In this document: piece after piece, positions 9,500-18,302 of the stretch
Numbering within the stretch: position 1 is the stretch's first letter
Layout of the letters: every line of letters begins with the position of its first letter
NCBI GenBank assembly: GCA_965217015.1
Contig: OZ244224.1
Coordinates: 868,001-932,000, forward strand
Direction of reading: 5' to 3'
Source of the DNA: JAYQKL01 sp038142705
Lineage (GTDB): Bacteria; Pseudomonadota; Alphaproteobacteria; RS24
Length of the DNA: 64,000 bases
Position numbers and translations under genes: made by a program
The notes under the pieces: model-generated
Told to the model about the DNA's origin: nothing
Seen by the model: only the letters and a program-made list of their open reading frames with translations
Database searches by the model: none

Positions 9500-10114
9500 C
9501 TATCCCTTTTGCTTCGCCTGACTATTCACATCTTGATTTTCCGGCTTCAAGCCAACCGCGTCATCAAAATATTTTCTAATTTCAATCAGGTCCGCTTCAT
9601 AATCGCCTTGCATCTCAAAAACCTCACCAATAAAAATTTTTTTATTAGGGCAATCTAATTTTGCGAGAACCAAAGGCACTTTCGCGCCCCATGCCATATG
9701 ATAAAAACCCGATTTCCATTTATCATTATATGAGCGCGTTCCCTCTGGCGTTATCAACAATACAGCGCGCTCTGCTTTTTGTAAAAACTCTATCCCCTGA
9801 TCCACCAAATTATTAGCCTGTGTACGCCGCACCGGAACACAGCCGAAAAACTTCAAAACAGGCCCTAATGGCCACCAAAAAAGTGTGTGCTTGGCCAGCA
9901 CATTTATCCGCAGTCTTTTAACAAAAATCCCATAGAGAAATATCAAAAAATCCCAGTTACTGGTATGTGGTGCGGCAATCAGCACAATGGTTTTATCTCT
10001 TGGCACATCGCCAAAAATTTGCCACCCCGCGAGCCGCCCGCCAATCTTAAAAAGGAAACTTAATAATGGCATGATGAGCGGCACATCATGAATGGTAAAT
10101 CTCGAAATACGCAT
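9500..10114 (-). CDS. PlsC-type 1-acylglycerol-3-phosphate acyltransferase-like protein
   Basis: Membrane-associated acyltransferase of the PlsC superfamily. The catalytic HX4D box appears as APHTSNWDF and the acyl-acceptor binding motif as TPEGTRS, about 75 residues downstream. Members transfer acyl chains to lysophospholipid or related glycerol acceptors at the inner membrane; the exact acceptor is not readable here. About 204 residues from the ATG at 10114. The start is uncertain: the frame stays open to a TTG at 10165, just after the upstream gene's stop, and another ATG lies at 10072. None has a good ribosome site. The gene follows the dienelactone-hydrolase-like gene on the same strand. 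Confidence 0.82.
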   Translation of the reverse strand: MRISRFTIHDVPLIMPLLSFLFKIGGRLAGWQIFGDVPRDKTIVLIAAPHTSNWDFLIFLYGIFVKRLRINVLAKHTLFWWPLGPVLKFFGCVPVRRTQANNLVDQGIEFLQKAERAVLLITPEGTRSYNDKWKSGFYHMAWGAKVPLVLAKLDCPNKKIFIGEVFEMQGDYEADLIEIRKYFDDAVGLKPENQDVNSQAKQKG

Positions 10115-10167
10115 ATACTCAGAACACTTTTTAAAAACAACAAAACCCTTGATAACGGGGCGCAAAA

Positions 10168-10839
10168 CTAACCTATATGTTCGGCAAAAAAGGCCAGACT
10201 GCGTGCCAGCGCGGCCTCTGCAGCAGGCGCATCATAAGTCGCACGGTGGTCGCAATTAAACCCGTGATCGGCCTCATAAACAAAGGCGGGCGCATCAGGC
10301 AAAGCCGCTTTAATCGCCTCCACCTGATCCATCGGGATAAACGCATCGCGGTCCCCAAAATGAAACATGATGGGTTTGCTCGGCAGCTTGTCTAATTGCC
10401 CGCCAATGCCACCGCCATAATAGGCAACCGCACAATCAAGCCCATCAATATGGGTGGCGCTTAAATAGGACATAAGCCCCCCAAAGCAATATCCAACGCT
10501 CCCGACTTTTCCATAGGCTTTGAGCTGGTCAACAGTGGCCGCTAAATCCTCAAGCGTGCGCGCATGGTCGAGTTGCTCAAAAGCATAGGCCATGCCGGCG
10601 CCCATATCCGCCTCTTCATATCCAAGTTCAATACCGGCCTGAATACGGTCAAAAATCGCAGGCGCGAGCACCGCATATCCAGCCTCAGCATAGCCATCGG
10701 CAACTTCGCGAATATGTTGGTTAACGCCAAAAATTTCTTGAATAACCATCACCCCGCCTTTTGGGGTGCCACTTGGCATGGCTTGATAAGCTGAAAAACG
10801 AAAACCATCAGCACTGGTTATTGAAATGGTCTCACCCAT
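10168..10839 (-). CDS. dienelactone hydrolase family protein
   Basis: Alpha/beta hydrolase of the dienelactone hydrolase family, 223 residues. The catalytic triad is visible: nucleophile Cys118 in GYCFGG, Asp165 in FGDRDAF and His192 in ADHGFNC. Classical members open the lactone ring of dienelactones in chlorocatechol breakdown. Many genomic homologues act on unknown esters, and nothing nearby points to aromatic degradation, so I leave the substrate open. The start is well supported by GGGAGG a few bases upstream of the ATG. The flanking thioesterase gene on the same strand lies 63 bases upstream. Confidence 0.9.
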   Translation of the reverse strand: MGETISITSADGFRFSAYQAMPSGTPKGGVMVIQEIFGVNQHIREVADGYAEAGYAVLAPAIFDRIQAGIELGYEEADMGAGMAYAFEQLDHARTLEDLAATVDQLKAYGKVGSVGYCFGGLMSYLSATHIDGLDCAVAYYGGGIGGQLDKLPSKPIMFHFGDRDAFIPMDQVEAIKAALPDAPAFVYEADHGFNCDHRATYDAPAAEAALARSLAFFAEHIG

Positions 10840-10902
10840 TTTTGCCTCCCTTATTTTGATAGGAACAGACTAAGGAAAAAGATGGAAACAGGCAATATGC
10901 TA

Positions 10903-11670
10903 TTATCGGCGTTCAATGAATAAGGTTTGTAATCCGCGCCCAAACACGCCTTGTTCGTCAGCAAACAGGCTATAAGACATGCCCTGCCCGACATCATCAC
11001 CGTCCATACGCGCATCAACCAATATCCAATCGCCGACAGGCTGGCGATAATAGACCATGTTAATATCAATATTGATATACAACCAATGATTGAAGTCTAA
11101 AGCCCGCGCCGTGCCATGCCCCATATCAGCCATCATGCAACTTCGCACAAAACTGGAAATCGGCACATTTTGGAGCAAATCATAATGAAAATTCATCCAC
11201 ACCACACCATGTCCGGGCGTCTCAAGCGCGTTTACGACATGATTTATATGCGCGGTTGGGGCAATGACATAATCTGGTGTGTGTGCAGCTTCTGGCGTTT
11301 CATTTGGCGCGGGATAGCTTGGCCACGCCGCTCCTGCTGCTGAAAATGGCTCTAACTCAGCCTTGCGCACACAGGATATTATTGCGCGGGCAAAAACCTC
11401 ATCACCCATAAACATCACAGCCTCAAGCACACGAATACGCTTGCCCTCGCGTAGAATTTCAACCTTCGTATCCACTTTATGCGGCACGGGTTTATAAATA
11501 TCCACACTGAAGCGGCCTGGATTCATTTTTGAAAAATCAATGTGCTGCTCGAACAAATAGCCAAATAAACCAGCCACTAAAATGCCGTTCATCGCGGTTT
11601 CGTCCCAAGGGCTTCGGGCTTCATGACCGCCTATATACTGGCTTCCATCTTGTTCAAAAAAATACCCCAT
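10903..11670 (-). CDS. acyl-CoA thioesterase, double hotdog fold
   Basis: A 255-residue protein resembling TesB-like thioesterases (two hotdog repeats in one chain), which hydrolyse acyl-CoA to free acid and CoA. The N-terminal half shows NPGRFSVDIYKPVP followed by REGKRIRVLEAVMF, typical of the first hotdog. The C-terminal half shows YINIDINMVYYRQPVGDWI, then a final strand with GVFGRGLQTLF, typical of the second. No catalytic residues are assigned with certainty. No close operon partner upstream; a tRNA gene on the same strand starts 64 bases before it. Confidence 0.8.
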   Translation of the reverse strand: MGYFFEQDGSQYIGGHEARSPWDETAMNGILVAGLFGYLFEQHIDFSKMNPGRFSVDIYKPVPHKVDTKVEILREGKRIRVLEAVMFMGDEVFARAIISCVRKAELEPFSAAGAAWPSYPAPNETPEAAHTPDYVIAPTAHINHVVNALETPGHGVVWMNFHYDLLQNVPISSFVRSCMMADMGHGTARALDFNHWLYINIDINMVYYRQPVGDWILVDARMDGDDVGQGMSYSLFADEQGVFGRGLQTLFIERR

Positions 11671-11733
11671 CGGCGCTCTGCTTTGTTATTAAGTGATTAA
11701 TGAAATGATGATTATTCTAAAGTTAAAAAGCGG

Positions 11734-11810
11734 TGGTGGGCCCGGCAGGACTCGAACCTGCGACCAAACCGTTATGAGCGGTTTGCTCTAACCAACTGAG
11801 CTACAGGCCC
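11734..11810 (-). tRNA. tRNA with CAU anticodon, probably tRNA-Ile2
   Basis: A 77-base cloverleaf including an encoded CCA. The acceptor stem pairs GGGCCTG with CGGGCCC (one G-U). The anticodon stem AACCG/CGGTT encloses the loop CTCATAA, giving anticodon CAU. The Ile-like GGGCCTGTAGCTC acceptor and D arm, and TTGGTCGC at the variable loop, suggest the isoleucine tRNA whose C34 is converted to lysidine by TilS. An elongator tRNA-Met is the alternative. Confidence 0.9.
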
Positions 11811-11833
11811 CTCCGGCAAATGCCGCGACAGCA

Positions 11834-12172
11834 CTAACTGCGCGGCGTCAGCGTTAAAACACGCGGCGTATGATTTTGAGCTTCCTCTTCATTCATTAAC
11901 GCATAAGCAACAATGATGACCAAATCCTCGACCTGAGCCAACCGCGCCGCCGCGCCGTTAATCCCTATCATTTGCGACCCGCGAGGCGCCTCAATCGCAT
12001 AGGTTGTAAAACGCGCGCCAGTGTTAATGTTCAAAACATCAACCTGCTCATTCGGTAAAATACCAACTTCATCAAGCCAGTCACGATCAATCGAAATTGA
12101 ACCTTCATAATGCATGTCACATTGCGTGACTTTTGCACGGTGAATTTTCGCTTTCATCAATGTCAGATTCAT
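11834..12172 (-). CDS. panD: aspartate 1-decarboxylase PanD (pyruvoyl proenzyme)
   Basis: Makes beta-alanine from L-aspartate for pantothenate and CoA synthesis. It is translated as an inactive chain that cleaves itself between Gly24 and Ser25; Ser25 becomes the pyruvoyl cofactor. The site appears as HYEGS at exactly the family position. Lys9 in the KIHRAKVT strand and the later NGAAARLAQVEDLVII core also match. The protein is 112 residues, a little shorter than E. coli PanD at the C terminus. The ATG has GGAG nine bases upstream. No other pantothenate gene is adjacent. Confidence 0.96.
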   Translation of the reverse strand: MNLTLMKAKIHRAKVTQCDMHYEGSISIDRDWLDEVGILPNEQVDVLNINTGARFTTYAIEAPRGSQMIGINGAAARLAQVEDLVIIVAYALMNEEEAQNHTPRVLTLTPRS

Positions 12173-12220
12173 GGATATCTCCAGTCAACTATACGCCACA
12201 GCTTCATGCGCTTTTCTGGC

Positions 12221-14179
12221 TTAATTGTCAAGGAAACTACGCAATTTTCGTGACCGCGAGGGGTGTTTGAGCTTACGCAAAGCCTTCGCTTCAATTTGGC
12301 GTATCCGCTCCCGCGTCACTGAAAACTGCTGACCAACCTCTTCTAAAGTGTGGTCAGTGTTCATACCAATACCAAACCGCATCCTTAAAACCCGTTCTTC
12401 ACGCGGGGTCAGGCTGGCCAGCACCCGCGTTGTTGTCTCGCGCAAATTCGACTGAATCGCCGAATCAATTGGCAAAGTGGCGTTTTTATCTTCAATAAAA
12501 TCACCCAAATGGCTGTCTTCTTCATCACCAATCGGCGTTTCAAGGCTAATCGGCTCTTTAGCGATTTTCAAAACCTTACGCACTTTCTCAAGCGGCATGG
12601 ACAGTTTTTCCGATAGCTCTTCCGGCGTTGGCTCACGGCCAATTTCATGCAGCATTTGGCGCGATGTACGCACCAACTTATTGATGGTTTCAATCATATG
12701 CACCGGAATCCGAATCGTGCGCGCTTGGTCCGCAATAGACCGCGTAATCGCTTGGCGAATCCACCATGTCGCATAGGTTGAAAATTTATAACCGCGCCGA
12801 TATTCAAATTTATCAACCGCTTTCATTAAGCCAATATTGCCCTCCTGAATCAAATCCAAGAATTGCAACCCACGATTGGTGTATTTTTTGGCAATGGAAA
12901 TGACCAAACGCAAATTGGCCTCGACCATTTCTTTTTTAGCGATGCGGGCTTCGCGCTCACCTTTTTGCACCATACGCACAATCCGGCGGAAGTCCGACAC
13001 ATCAAGGCCCGTCTCCCCAGCAATAGACTGGATTTCAACACGCAGATTTTGAATATCGTCTTTATGTTTCGTGGTAAATTCTTTCCACCCTTTACCCGTC
13101 AAACGCGACACGCGCCGCGCCCAATTGGTCTCATATTCATTGCCCTGATATTGTTTGATAAACTCTTCTCTATCAACGCCAGACTTATCCGCCAAACGCC
13201 AAATTTGATTTTCCAAAGAAATCAGACCTTTGTTAATCATGTAAAGCTGCTCAACCAAAGCGGCAATTCGCATATTATTCAAAGACAAGCTCTTCACATA
13301 TTCAATAATTTCTTCGCTGAGTTTTTCCTGACGGTTTTTCTGCGCTTTCGACAGCTCTTTGCCTTCAGATTGCAACTCAACGCTTTGGTCTTGCAAGCGA
13401 CGCAGTTTTTTATAGGTTTTGCCAATATCTTCAAAAGTTTCGAGAACTTTCGGTTTCAGCTCAGCTTCCATTGCTGACAAAGACAAATTGCTTTCATCAT
13501 CAGCTTCATCTTCAGAAGGCTCACCTTCGGCTTCCCCCGTTGGGGCGCCAGAAGTGGGCGGCGCTGCGCCCTCCGCACTATGGTCAACTTTTTTAGCATC
13601 CGGCCCGGCAAAAGTTGTTTCAAGGTCAATAATATCGCGCAACAAAACTTTGCCTTCATTAAGCTCATCATGCCAAATGATAATCGCTTGGAAAGTCAAA
13701 GGGCTTTCGCAAAGGCCAGCAATCATGGTTTCACGGCCAGCTTCAATCCGCTTGGCAATCGCAATCTCACCTTCGCGCGATAACAACTCAACCGACCCCA
13801 TTTCACGCAAATACATGCGCACCGGGTCGTCTGTCCGGTCACCGCCGCCAGTGGTTTTTGTCGTTTTTGCTAAAGCAGTTGTTTCAGAAGCCGCAACCTC
13901 GCCGCCTTCCTCTTCAGCCTCCTCAGCATCAGCGTCTTCATCATGCTCAATGACATTAATACCCATTTCCGACAATTGAGACATAATATCCTCAATCTGT
14001 TCGGTTGAGTATTTATCACTGGTCAAGACTTGGTCGCGCTGCGCATGCGTAATGAAGCCCTGCGCAGTGGCTTTCTTAATCATTTTCTTGAGCGCGGCAT
14101 CATTATCAATCAATGGTGCGTCGGCGTCATGTGTTTCTGTTTCTTTTTCGTTCGAAACTTTGGTTTTGCTTTTTACCAT
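12221..14179 (-). CDS. rpoD: primary RNA polymerase sigma factor RpoD (sigma70)
   Basis: Housekeeping sigma factor that directs RNA polymerase to -35/-10 promoters. At 652 residues it is in the range of alphaproteobacterial RpoD. Region 1.1 (about residues 28-75) is followed by an acidic spacer. Region 1.2 contains DPVRMYLREMG, then comes a large non-conserved insert. Region 2 contains YKFSTYATWWIRQAITR for -10 recognition and melting. Region 4.2 contains TLEEVGQQFSVTRERIRQIE for -35 recognition. The start has GAGG eight bases before the ATG. It follows dnaG by 30 bases, forming the familiar macromolecular-synthesis operon with dnaG and yqeY. Confidence 0.98.
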   Translation of the reverse strand: MVKSKTKVSNEKETETHDADAPLIDNDAALKKMIKKATAQGFITHAQRDQVLTSDKYSTEQIEDIMSQLSEMGINVIEHDEDADAEEAEEEGGEVAASETTALAKTTKTTGGGDRTDDPVRMYLREMGSVELLSREGEIAIAKRIEAGRETMIAGLCESPLTFQAIIIWHDELNEGKVLLRDIIDLETTFAGPDAKKVDHSAEGAAPPTSGAPTGEAEGEPSEDEADDESNLSLSAMEAELKPKVLETFEDIGKTYKKLRRLQDQSVELQSEGKELSKAQKNRQEKLSEEIIEYVKSLSLNNMRIAALVEQLYMINKGLISLENQIWRLADKSGVDREEFIKQYQGNEYETNWARRVSRLTGKGWKEFTTKHKDDIQNLRVEIQSIAGETGLDVSDFRRIVRMVQKGEREARIAKKEMVEANLRLVISIAKKYTNRGLQFLDLIQEGNIGLMKAVDKFEYRRGYKFSTYATWWIRQAITRSIADQARTIRIPVHMIETINKLVRTSRQMLHEIGREPTPEELSEKLSMPLEKVRKVLKIAKEPISLETPIGDEEDSHLGDFIEDKNATLPIDSAIQSNLRETTTRVLASLTPREERVLRMRFGIGMNTDHTLEEVGQQFSVTRERIRQIEAKALRKLKHPSRSRKLRSFLDN

Positions 14180-14209
14180 TTAAAAACCTCAATAAACGGC
14201 ATCCCTGTG

Positions 14210-16102
14210 TTAGCTGTCTCCTGCCAATAAAAGGCCTTGAAGGTCAGCCATTTCCCTCTTTATTGCCGTTAAGCGTTCAAAGTTTTCCTGAGTTGTTTCC
14301 GTGCCTAAATCTTTTTCAATATCTCGCATTTCAGACGCAAGAGCAATAAGCTTATGCTGAAGTTCAAGCGCATCAAGCCAGCCACGACGCACATCGTCAG
14401 GGTTACTATCCTCTCGAACAAAGGTCAGCATACGCGCATCGGGTAATTGCTCCAGCCGCATAATGAGATCACGATGTCCAACATCATTTAAATGGGTCTT
14501 AAGGGCCTCAATGTCAAGTAGATTTTGGTTATTTACCGCATCAATCAGGTCATTTTTAAGCTTATTAAGACTCGGCGTTGCTAATTCGGCATATTCAAAT
14601 TGTTCTAGCTCTTTATAAAGAGCTTCAGCATGCCGCAAGACCGCCAAAACCAGCATCGCCTCACGCGGTGGAAGCATATTATCTGCACCACTTGCTAAAG
14701 CCGAACGGCGAGCCTCTGCACTGGCAAAACTTTTTTGAATATAGCCAGAGCGGCGAGATTGCGTTCGTGATTGGCCATAGGCCCCGCGATGTGACCCATA
14801 ATTTGTTCCTCGGCTTTGCCCCTGCAAAGGTACAAACAGCTTATCCATGCGCATTTTAATGGCATCACCATAATATTTTCGCACCTCAGCATGTTCAATC
14901 ATCGCCACCGCTTTGCGCAAACGGCCAGTCAAAGCGGCGCGGCGCTCAGGCGTGTCAAAAGGTGCCGCCGTAACCTCTCTGTCCCACAACATATCGACCA
15001 TGGTTGCCGCTTTATCAATCAGCGTCGCCATCATCTCACGCCCGCCCTCATGAATAATGTCGTCCGGGTCTTTGCCCGGTGGTAAAATGGCAAATCGCAA
15101 TGAATTGCCAGGCTTTAACATTGGCAAAGCGCGGTCCAGCACACGATAGGCTGCTCGCAGACCGGCCTCATCTCCGTCCAAACACATGACCGGCTCCGGC
15201 GCCATGCGCCACAAAAGACTAATTTGTTCCGGTGTTATCGCCGTCCCCAAAGGTGCGACAGCATGGTCAAACCCGCCCCGCGCCAGACCAATCACATCCA
15301 TATAACCTTCACAGACCAATACATTTTGCGTGTCATAGGCAGATTGGCGGGCTTTATCAAAATTGAACAAAACCGAGCCTTTATGGAACAAAGGCGTTTC
15401 AGGCGAATTGAGATATTTGGCTTTGGCATCGGCACTCATCGCACGCCCGCCAAACGCAATCACCCGCCCGCGAGCATCGGCAATAGGAAACATCACCCTG
15501 TGGCGAAAGCGGTCAATCACCTCATCGCGCTGGTTATTTTCCGGTACCAGCGCCATACCGCACTCAATGATTTGTGCCTGTGTGAAACCAAGCCCCAGCA
15601 AATGTTGGTTCAACGCATTTTTGCCCGCAGGCGCAAAACCAATACCGAAGCGTTTAATCAGCTCATCACTTAGCCCGCGTTTTTCTAAATAGGTTAACGC
15701 CTCACGCCCCTGCGCGCCAAATAATTGTGACCGAAACCATGCCGCCGCGCTTTGGGTCACATCAATGAGCTCTAATTTTTTTTGCTCTCTTTCCGCTGCT
15801 TTCGGGTCGCGCTCAGGCATGGGCAAATGGGCCTCACTGGCCAACCGCTCCACCGCCTCCATGAATGAAAGCCCTTCTGTTTCCATCATAAAGTCAAAAA
15901 TAGAGCCATGTTTGCCCGTCGCGAAACAATGGTAAAACTGCTTGTCATCATTGACCGTGAATGAGGGGGTGCGCTCATTTTTGAATGGGCTTAGCCCAAC
16001 AAATTCACGCCCGCGACGCGTGAGTTTGACCTTGCGGCCAACAACATCCGAAACAGGAATACGATTTTTAATTTCTTCCAAAAAACTGCGCGGTAAAGAC
16101 AT
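14210..16102 (-). CDS. dnaG: DNA primase DnaG
   Basis: Synthesises RNA primers for DNA replication and interacts with the DnaB helicase through its C-terminal domain. 630 residues. The N-terminal zinc-binding region is degenerate: where E. coli has the CHC2 pattern, this protein has GLSPFKNERTPSF and YHCFATGKHG, so only one of four ligands remains. I recall the SPF form as usual in alphaproteobacterial primases. The TOPRIM catalytic core is intact, with VLVCEGYMDVIG (catalytic Glu) and CLDGDEAG (DxD metal site) near residues 265-315. Lies between yqeY and rpoD on one strand. Confidence 0.97.
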   Translation of the reverse strand: MSLPRSFLEEIKNRIPVSDVVGRKVKLTRRGREFVGLSPFKNERTPSFTVNDDKQFYHCFATGKHGSIFDFMMETEGLSFMEAVERLASEAHLPMPERDPKAAEREQKKLELIDVTQSAAAWFRSQLFGAQGREALTYLEKRGLSDELIKRFGIGFAPAGKNALNQHLLGLGFTQAQIIECGMALVPENNQRDEVIDRFRHRVMFPIADARGRVIAFGGRAMSADAKAKYLNSPETPLFHKGSVLFNFDKARQSAYDTQNVLVCEGYMDVIGLARGGFDHAVAPLGTAITPEQISLLWRMAPEPVMCLDGDEAGLRAAYRVLDRALPMLKPGNSLRFAILPPGKDPDDIIHEGGREMMATLIDKAATMVDMLWDREVTAAPFDTPERRAALTGRLRKAVAMIEHAEVRKYYGDAIKMRMDKLFVPLQGQSRGTNYGSHRGAYGQSRTQSRRSGYIQKSFASAEARRSALASGADNMLPPREAMLVLAVLRHAEALYKELEQFEYAELATPSLNKLKNDLIDAVNNQNLLDIEALKTHLNDVGHRDLIMRLEQLPDARMLTFVREDSNPDDVRRGWLDALELQHKLIALASEMRDIEKDLGTETTQENFERLTAIKREMADLQGLLLAGDS

Positions 16103-16177
16103 GAATTTAACTTACGCCCGAAAGCGCCTGCCGTCAGCCCAAAAGACAAAATATATGGAAATGGCTTGTGGAAAAAT

Positions 16178-16630
16178 TTAACCCAGCAATTCTTTCACAA
16201 GGCCGCTGGCTTTGCCGAAATCCATTTGGCCAGTATAGCGGGCTTTTAATGCGCCCATCACTTTGCCCATATCTTTAAGGCCAGTGGCCTGAATTTCCGC
16301 AATAATGGCCTCTACCGCTTGGCGTGCCTCGTCTTCATCAAGCTGCCTTGGCAAAAAGTCTTGGATAATCTCAATCTCTTCCAACTCTTGCTGCTCAAGT
16401 TCGGGACGCCCTGCTTCTTTATATGTTTGGGCAGATTCAATCCTCTGCTTCACCATTTTGGCCAAAATTTCGAGTATCTCTTCATCAGAGACACCATCGA
16501 CTTTATCAGCACCACGCGCCGAGATATCCCGATCCTTAATCGCAGCATTGATTAATCTAAGTGTTGATGAACGCCTCGCGTCCTTTGCCTTTATGGCTTC
16601 TTTTAAAGCTTCATTGATGCGTTCTCGCAT
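16178..16630 (-). CDS. GatB/YqeY domain protein
   Basis: A 150-residue helical protein of the YqeY family, related to the C-terminal tRNA-binding domain of the amidotransferase subunit GatB. Family features are the N-terminal KDARRSSTLRLINAAIKDRDI, the central EILAKMVKQRIESAQTYKEAGR, and the C-terminal MGKVMGALKARYTGQMDFG. The role of stand-alone YqeY is unsettled; tRNA binding is the usual suggestion. It heads the yqeY-dnaG-rpoD gene string, an arrangement frequent in Alphaproteobacteria. The ATG at 16630 has AAGG nine bases upstream. Confidence 0.93.
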   Translation of the reverse strand: MRERINEALKEAIKAKDARRSSTLRLINAAIKDRDISARGADKVDGVSDEEILEILAKMVKQRIESAQTYKEAGRPELEQQELEEIEIIQDFLPRQLDEDEARQAVEAIIAEIQATGLKDMGKVMGALKARYTGQMDFGKASGLVKELLG

Positions 16631-16989
16631 ATGAGTGAACCTTTTCTTTTGTAAGACTGGTTAGCTTAAATCAGCAAATGTCCATTTACAAGACGGACGC
16701 GGGAAAATACGCCAAACAAGCTTGCGTTGCAAATAAATAATCATGCTTTTTACGCTCCCAATTAAGCGCGTGACCCAGTGTTGGAAGGAATCAGTTATTT
16801 TGATTAGAGAAATTTTTTCGGGGATTATGTAAGATGCGGCATCGGCGGTTTTATCTCATTGTTTTTATTAACAAATAAATCTCCACAAAAACCATAAAAA
16901 CCATACTTGACCAAGCCGCTCGTTTTATATAATTTCCCGTCAATTTGGGTTGTGATGACTCGTCATCAATTTCACCACGAAGGTTTTTT
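16631..16989 (+). promoter_or_regulatory. divergent intergenic region upstream of the carAB leader
   Basis: About 360 bases between yqeY (leftward) and the carAB leader ORF (rightward), with no supportable gene. It must hold the promoters of both directions. It is AT-rich, and several -10-like hexamers occur near 16925-16930, but I cannot pick one with confidence. A short inverted repeat TCAATT/AATTGA flanks the leader start (about 16968-16999). Confidence 0.5.
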
Positions 16990-17073
16990 ATGAGAATTGA
17001 TACAAAGTTAGAGAAATCGTTTCCAGCCAAATGGCGGACGGTTTCTTTTTTTGTATGCGCGGATTTGTTTTGA
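16990..17073 (+). CDS. 27-residue leader ORF upstream of carA
   Basis: Short ORF reading MRIDTKLEKSFPAKWRT and then an aromatic-rich end (VSFFVCADLF). It has a good ribosome site: GAAGG six bases before the ATG, separated by a run of six T. It ends at TGA inside the carA ribosome-binding region, 11 bases before the carA ATG, and it spans a complete intrinsic terminator (17013-17052). This is the layout of the pyrBI leader peptide in enterics, where coupling of a ribosome to a UTP-starved polymerase prevents termination. That it is translated is inference from the ribosome site and context. Too short to have homologues I would recognise. Confidence 0.55.
   Translation: MRIDTKLEKSFPAKWRTVSFFVCADLF
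17013..17052 (+). terminator. intrinsic terminator / candidate attenuator before carA
   Basis: GAAATCGT (17013-17020) pairs with ACGGTTTC (17038-17045), including one T-G. The stem continues inward with CC/GG after a two-base bulge, then GCC-AAAT-GGC at the tip. Seven T follow directly (17046-17052). It lies inside the leader ORF and 32 bases before carA, so read-through must be controlled for carAB to be expressed. Confidence 0.65.
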
Positions 17074-17084
17074 GGAGAGGCTGA

Positions 17085-18302
17085 ATGGCAGCAGGTTGGA
17101 ACCAAGAGAAAAAAACAGGGGTGCTTGTATTAGCTGATGGCACCGCAATTCAAGGCTTTGGCATAGGAGCTGTTGGACATGCGGTGGGGGAAGTTTGCTT
17201 CAACACAGCGATGACGGGCTATCAAGAAATTATCACCGACCCTTCTTATGCTGGCCAAATTATCAGTTTTACTTTTCCGCATATTGGTAATGTCGGCACA
17301 AATGACGAAGACAATGAAATCTCAAACCAAGAAAACCTCAACCAACAAAACGCTGTCACTCAAGGCATTATTATTCGTGAAGACATCACCCAACCTGCTA
17401 ATTACCGCGCCGTTGCTCACCTTGACAGCTGGTTAAAAACGCGGGGGTTGATTGGTTTGGCTGGCGTCGATACAAGAGCCCTCACCCGCCATATTCGTGA
17501 AAATGGCATGTTTAACGCCACCATTGCCCATGCCCCAGATGCCGATTTTAATATTGGTGAATTGGCCGCAGCGGCAAAAGAATTTCCGGGTCTTGAAGGG
17601 CTAGATTTGGCTGCCCGCGTCACCACCGCCACCCATTATAATTGGTCACAAGGGCGATGGGCATGGGGAAAAGGCTTTACAGAAGGCGACAATACAAGCC
17701 CGCTCAAAAAAGTTGTCGCGATGGATTTTGGCATTAAAAATAATATTCTAAGGTGCCTCAGCAGCGCAGGCTGCGAGGTTATTACCGTACCCGGCACAAC
17801 CAAAGCAGATGATATTTTAGCAATGAACCCTGATGGCGTGTTTCTCTCAAACGGGCCGGGCGACCCTGCCGCGACAGGTGCTTATGCCGTCCCTGAGATT
17901 GAAAAACTTATTGCCAGTGGCAAGCCGATTTTTGGTATATGCCTCGGTCATCAAATGCTGGCTTTAGCTTTAGGGGCCAAAACTTCAAAAATGAAACAGG
18001 GCCATCATGGCGCCAACCATCCGGTGAAGGATTTAACGACTGGAAAAGTTGAAATCACATCAATGAATCACGGCTTCACAGTAGATCGTGAGAGCTTGCC
18101 CGAAAATGTTGAAGAAACCCATCTCAGCCTATTTGATGGGACTAATTGCGGGGTCAAATTAAAAGACCAACCAGTCTTCTCGGTGCAATATCACCCAGAA
18201 GCTTCACCCGGACCGCAAGACAGCCATTATTTATTTGACCGATTTGTCGCCTCAATGTCCGATAAGCCCGATACCCAAAACAAGGAGAATGCACATGCCT
18301 AA
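17085..18302 (+). CDS. carA: carbamoyl-phosphate synthase small subunit CarA
   Basis: Glutamine amidotransferase subunit that releases ammonia from glutamine and channels it to CarB for carbamoyl phosphate, the precursor of pyrimidines and arginine. 405 residues (E. coli 382). The N-terminal half is the CarA-specific domain (AVGEVCFNTAMTGYQEI). The C-terminal class I amidotransferase domain has nucleophile Cys in GICLGHQ and the catalytic His in QYHPEASPGP. The ATG follows a clear GAGGAG. Upstream lies a leader ORF with an internal terminator, suggesting attenuation control. It overlaps carB by eight bases. Confidence 0.97.
   Translation: MAAGWNQEKKTGVLVLADGTAIQGFGIGAVGHAVGEVCFNTAMTGYQEIITDPSYAGQIISFTFPHIGNVGTNDEDNEISNQENLNQQNAVTQGIIIREDITQPANYRAVAHLDSWLKTRGLIGLAGVDTRALTRHIRENGMFNATIAHAPDADFNIGELAAAAKEFPGLEGLDLAARVTTATHYNWSQGRWAWGKGFTEGDNTSPLKKVVAMDFGIKNNILRCLSSAGCEVITVPGTTKADDILAMNPDGVFLSNGPGDPAATGAYAVPEIEKLIASGKPIFGICLGHQMLALALGAKTSKMKQGHHGANHPVKDLTTGKVEITSMNHGFTVDRESLPENVEETHLSLFDGTNCGVKLKDQPVFSVQYHPEASPGPQDSHYLFDRFVASMSDKPDTQNKENAHA

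Noticed and set aside
12863..13979. Long open frames of 186-204 codons antisense to rpoD
   Set aside because: They lie fully inside a certain gene, have no ribosome sites, and show compositions typical of antisense frames (Ser or Phe/His/Arg rich).
16851..17105. 84-codon minus-strand frame across the carA leader
   Set aside because: It crosses the carA start and the leader terminator, has no ribosome site, and its hydrophobic end looks incidental.
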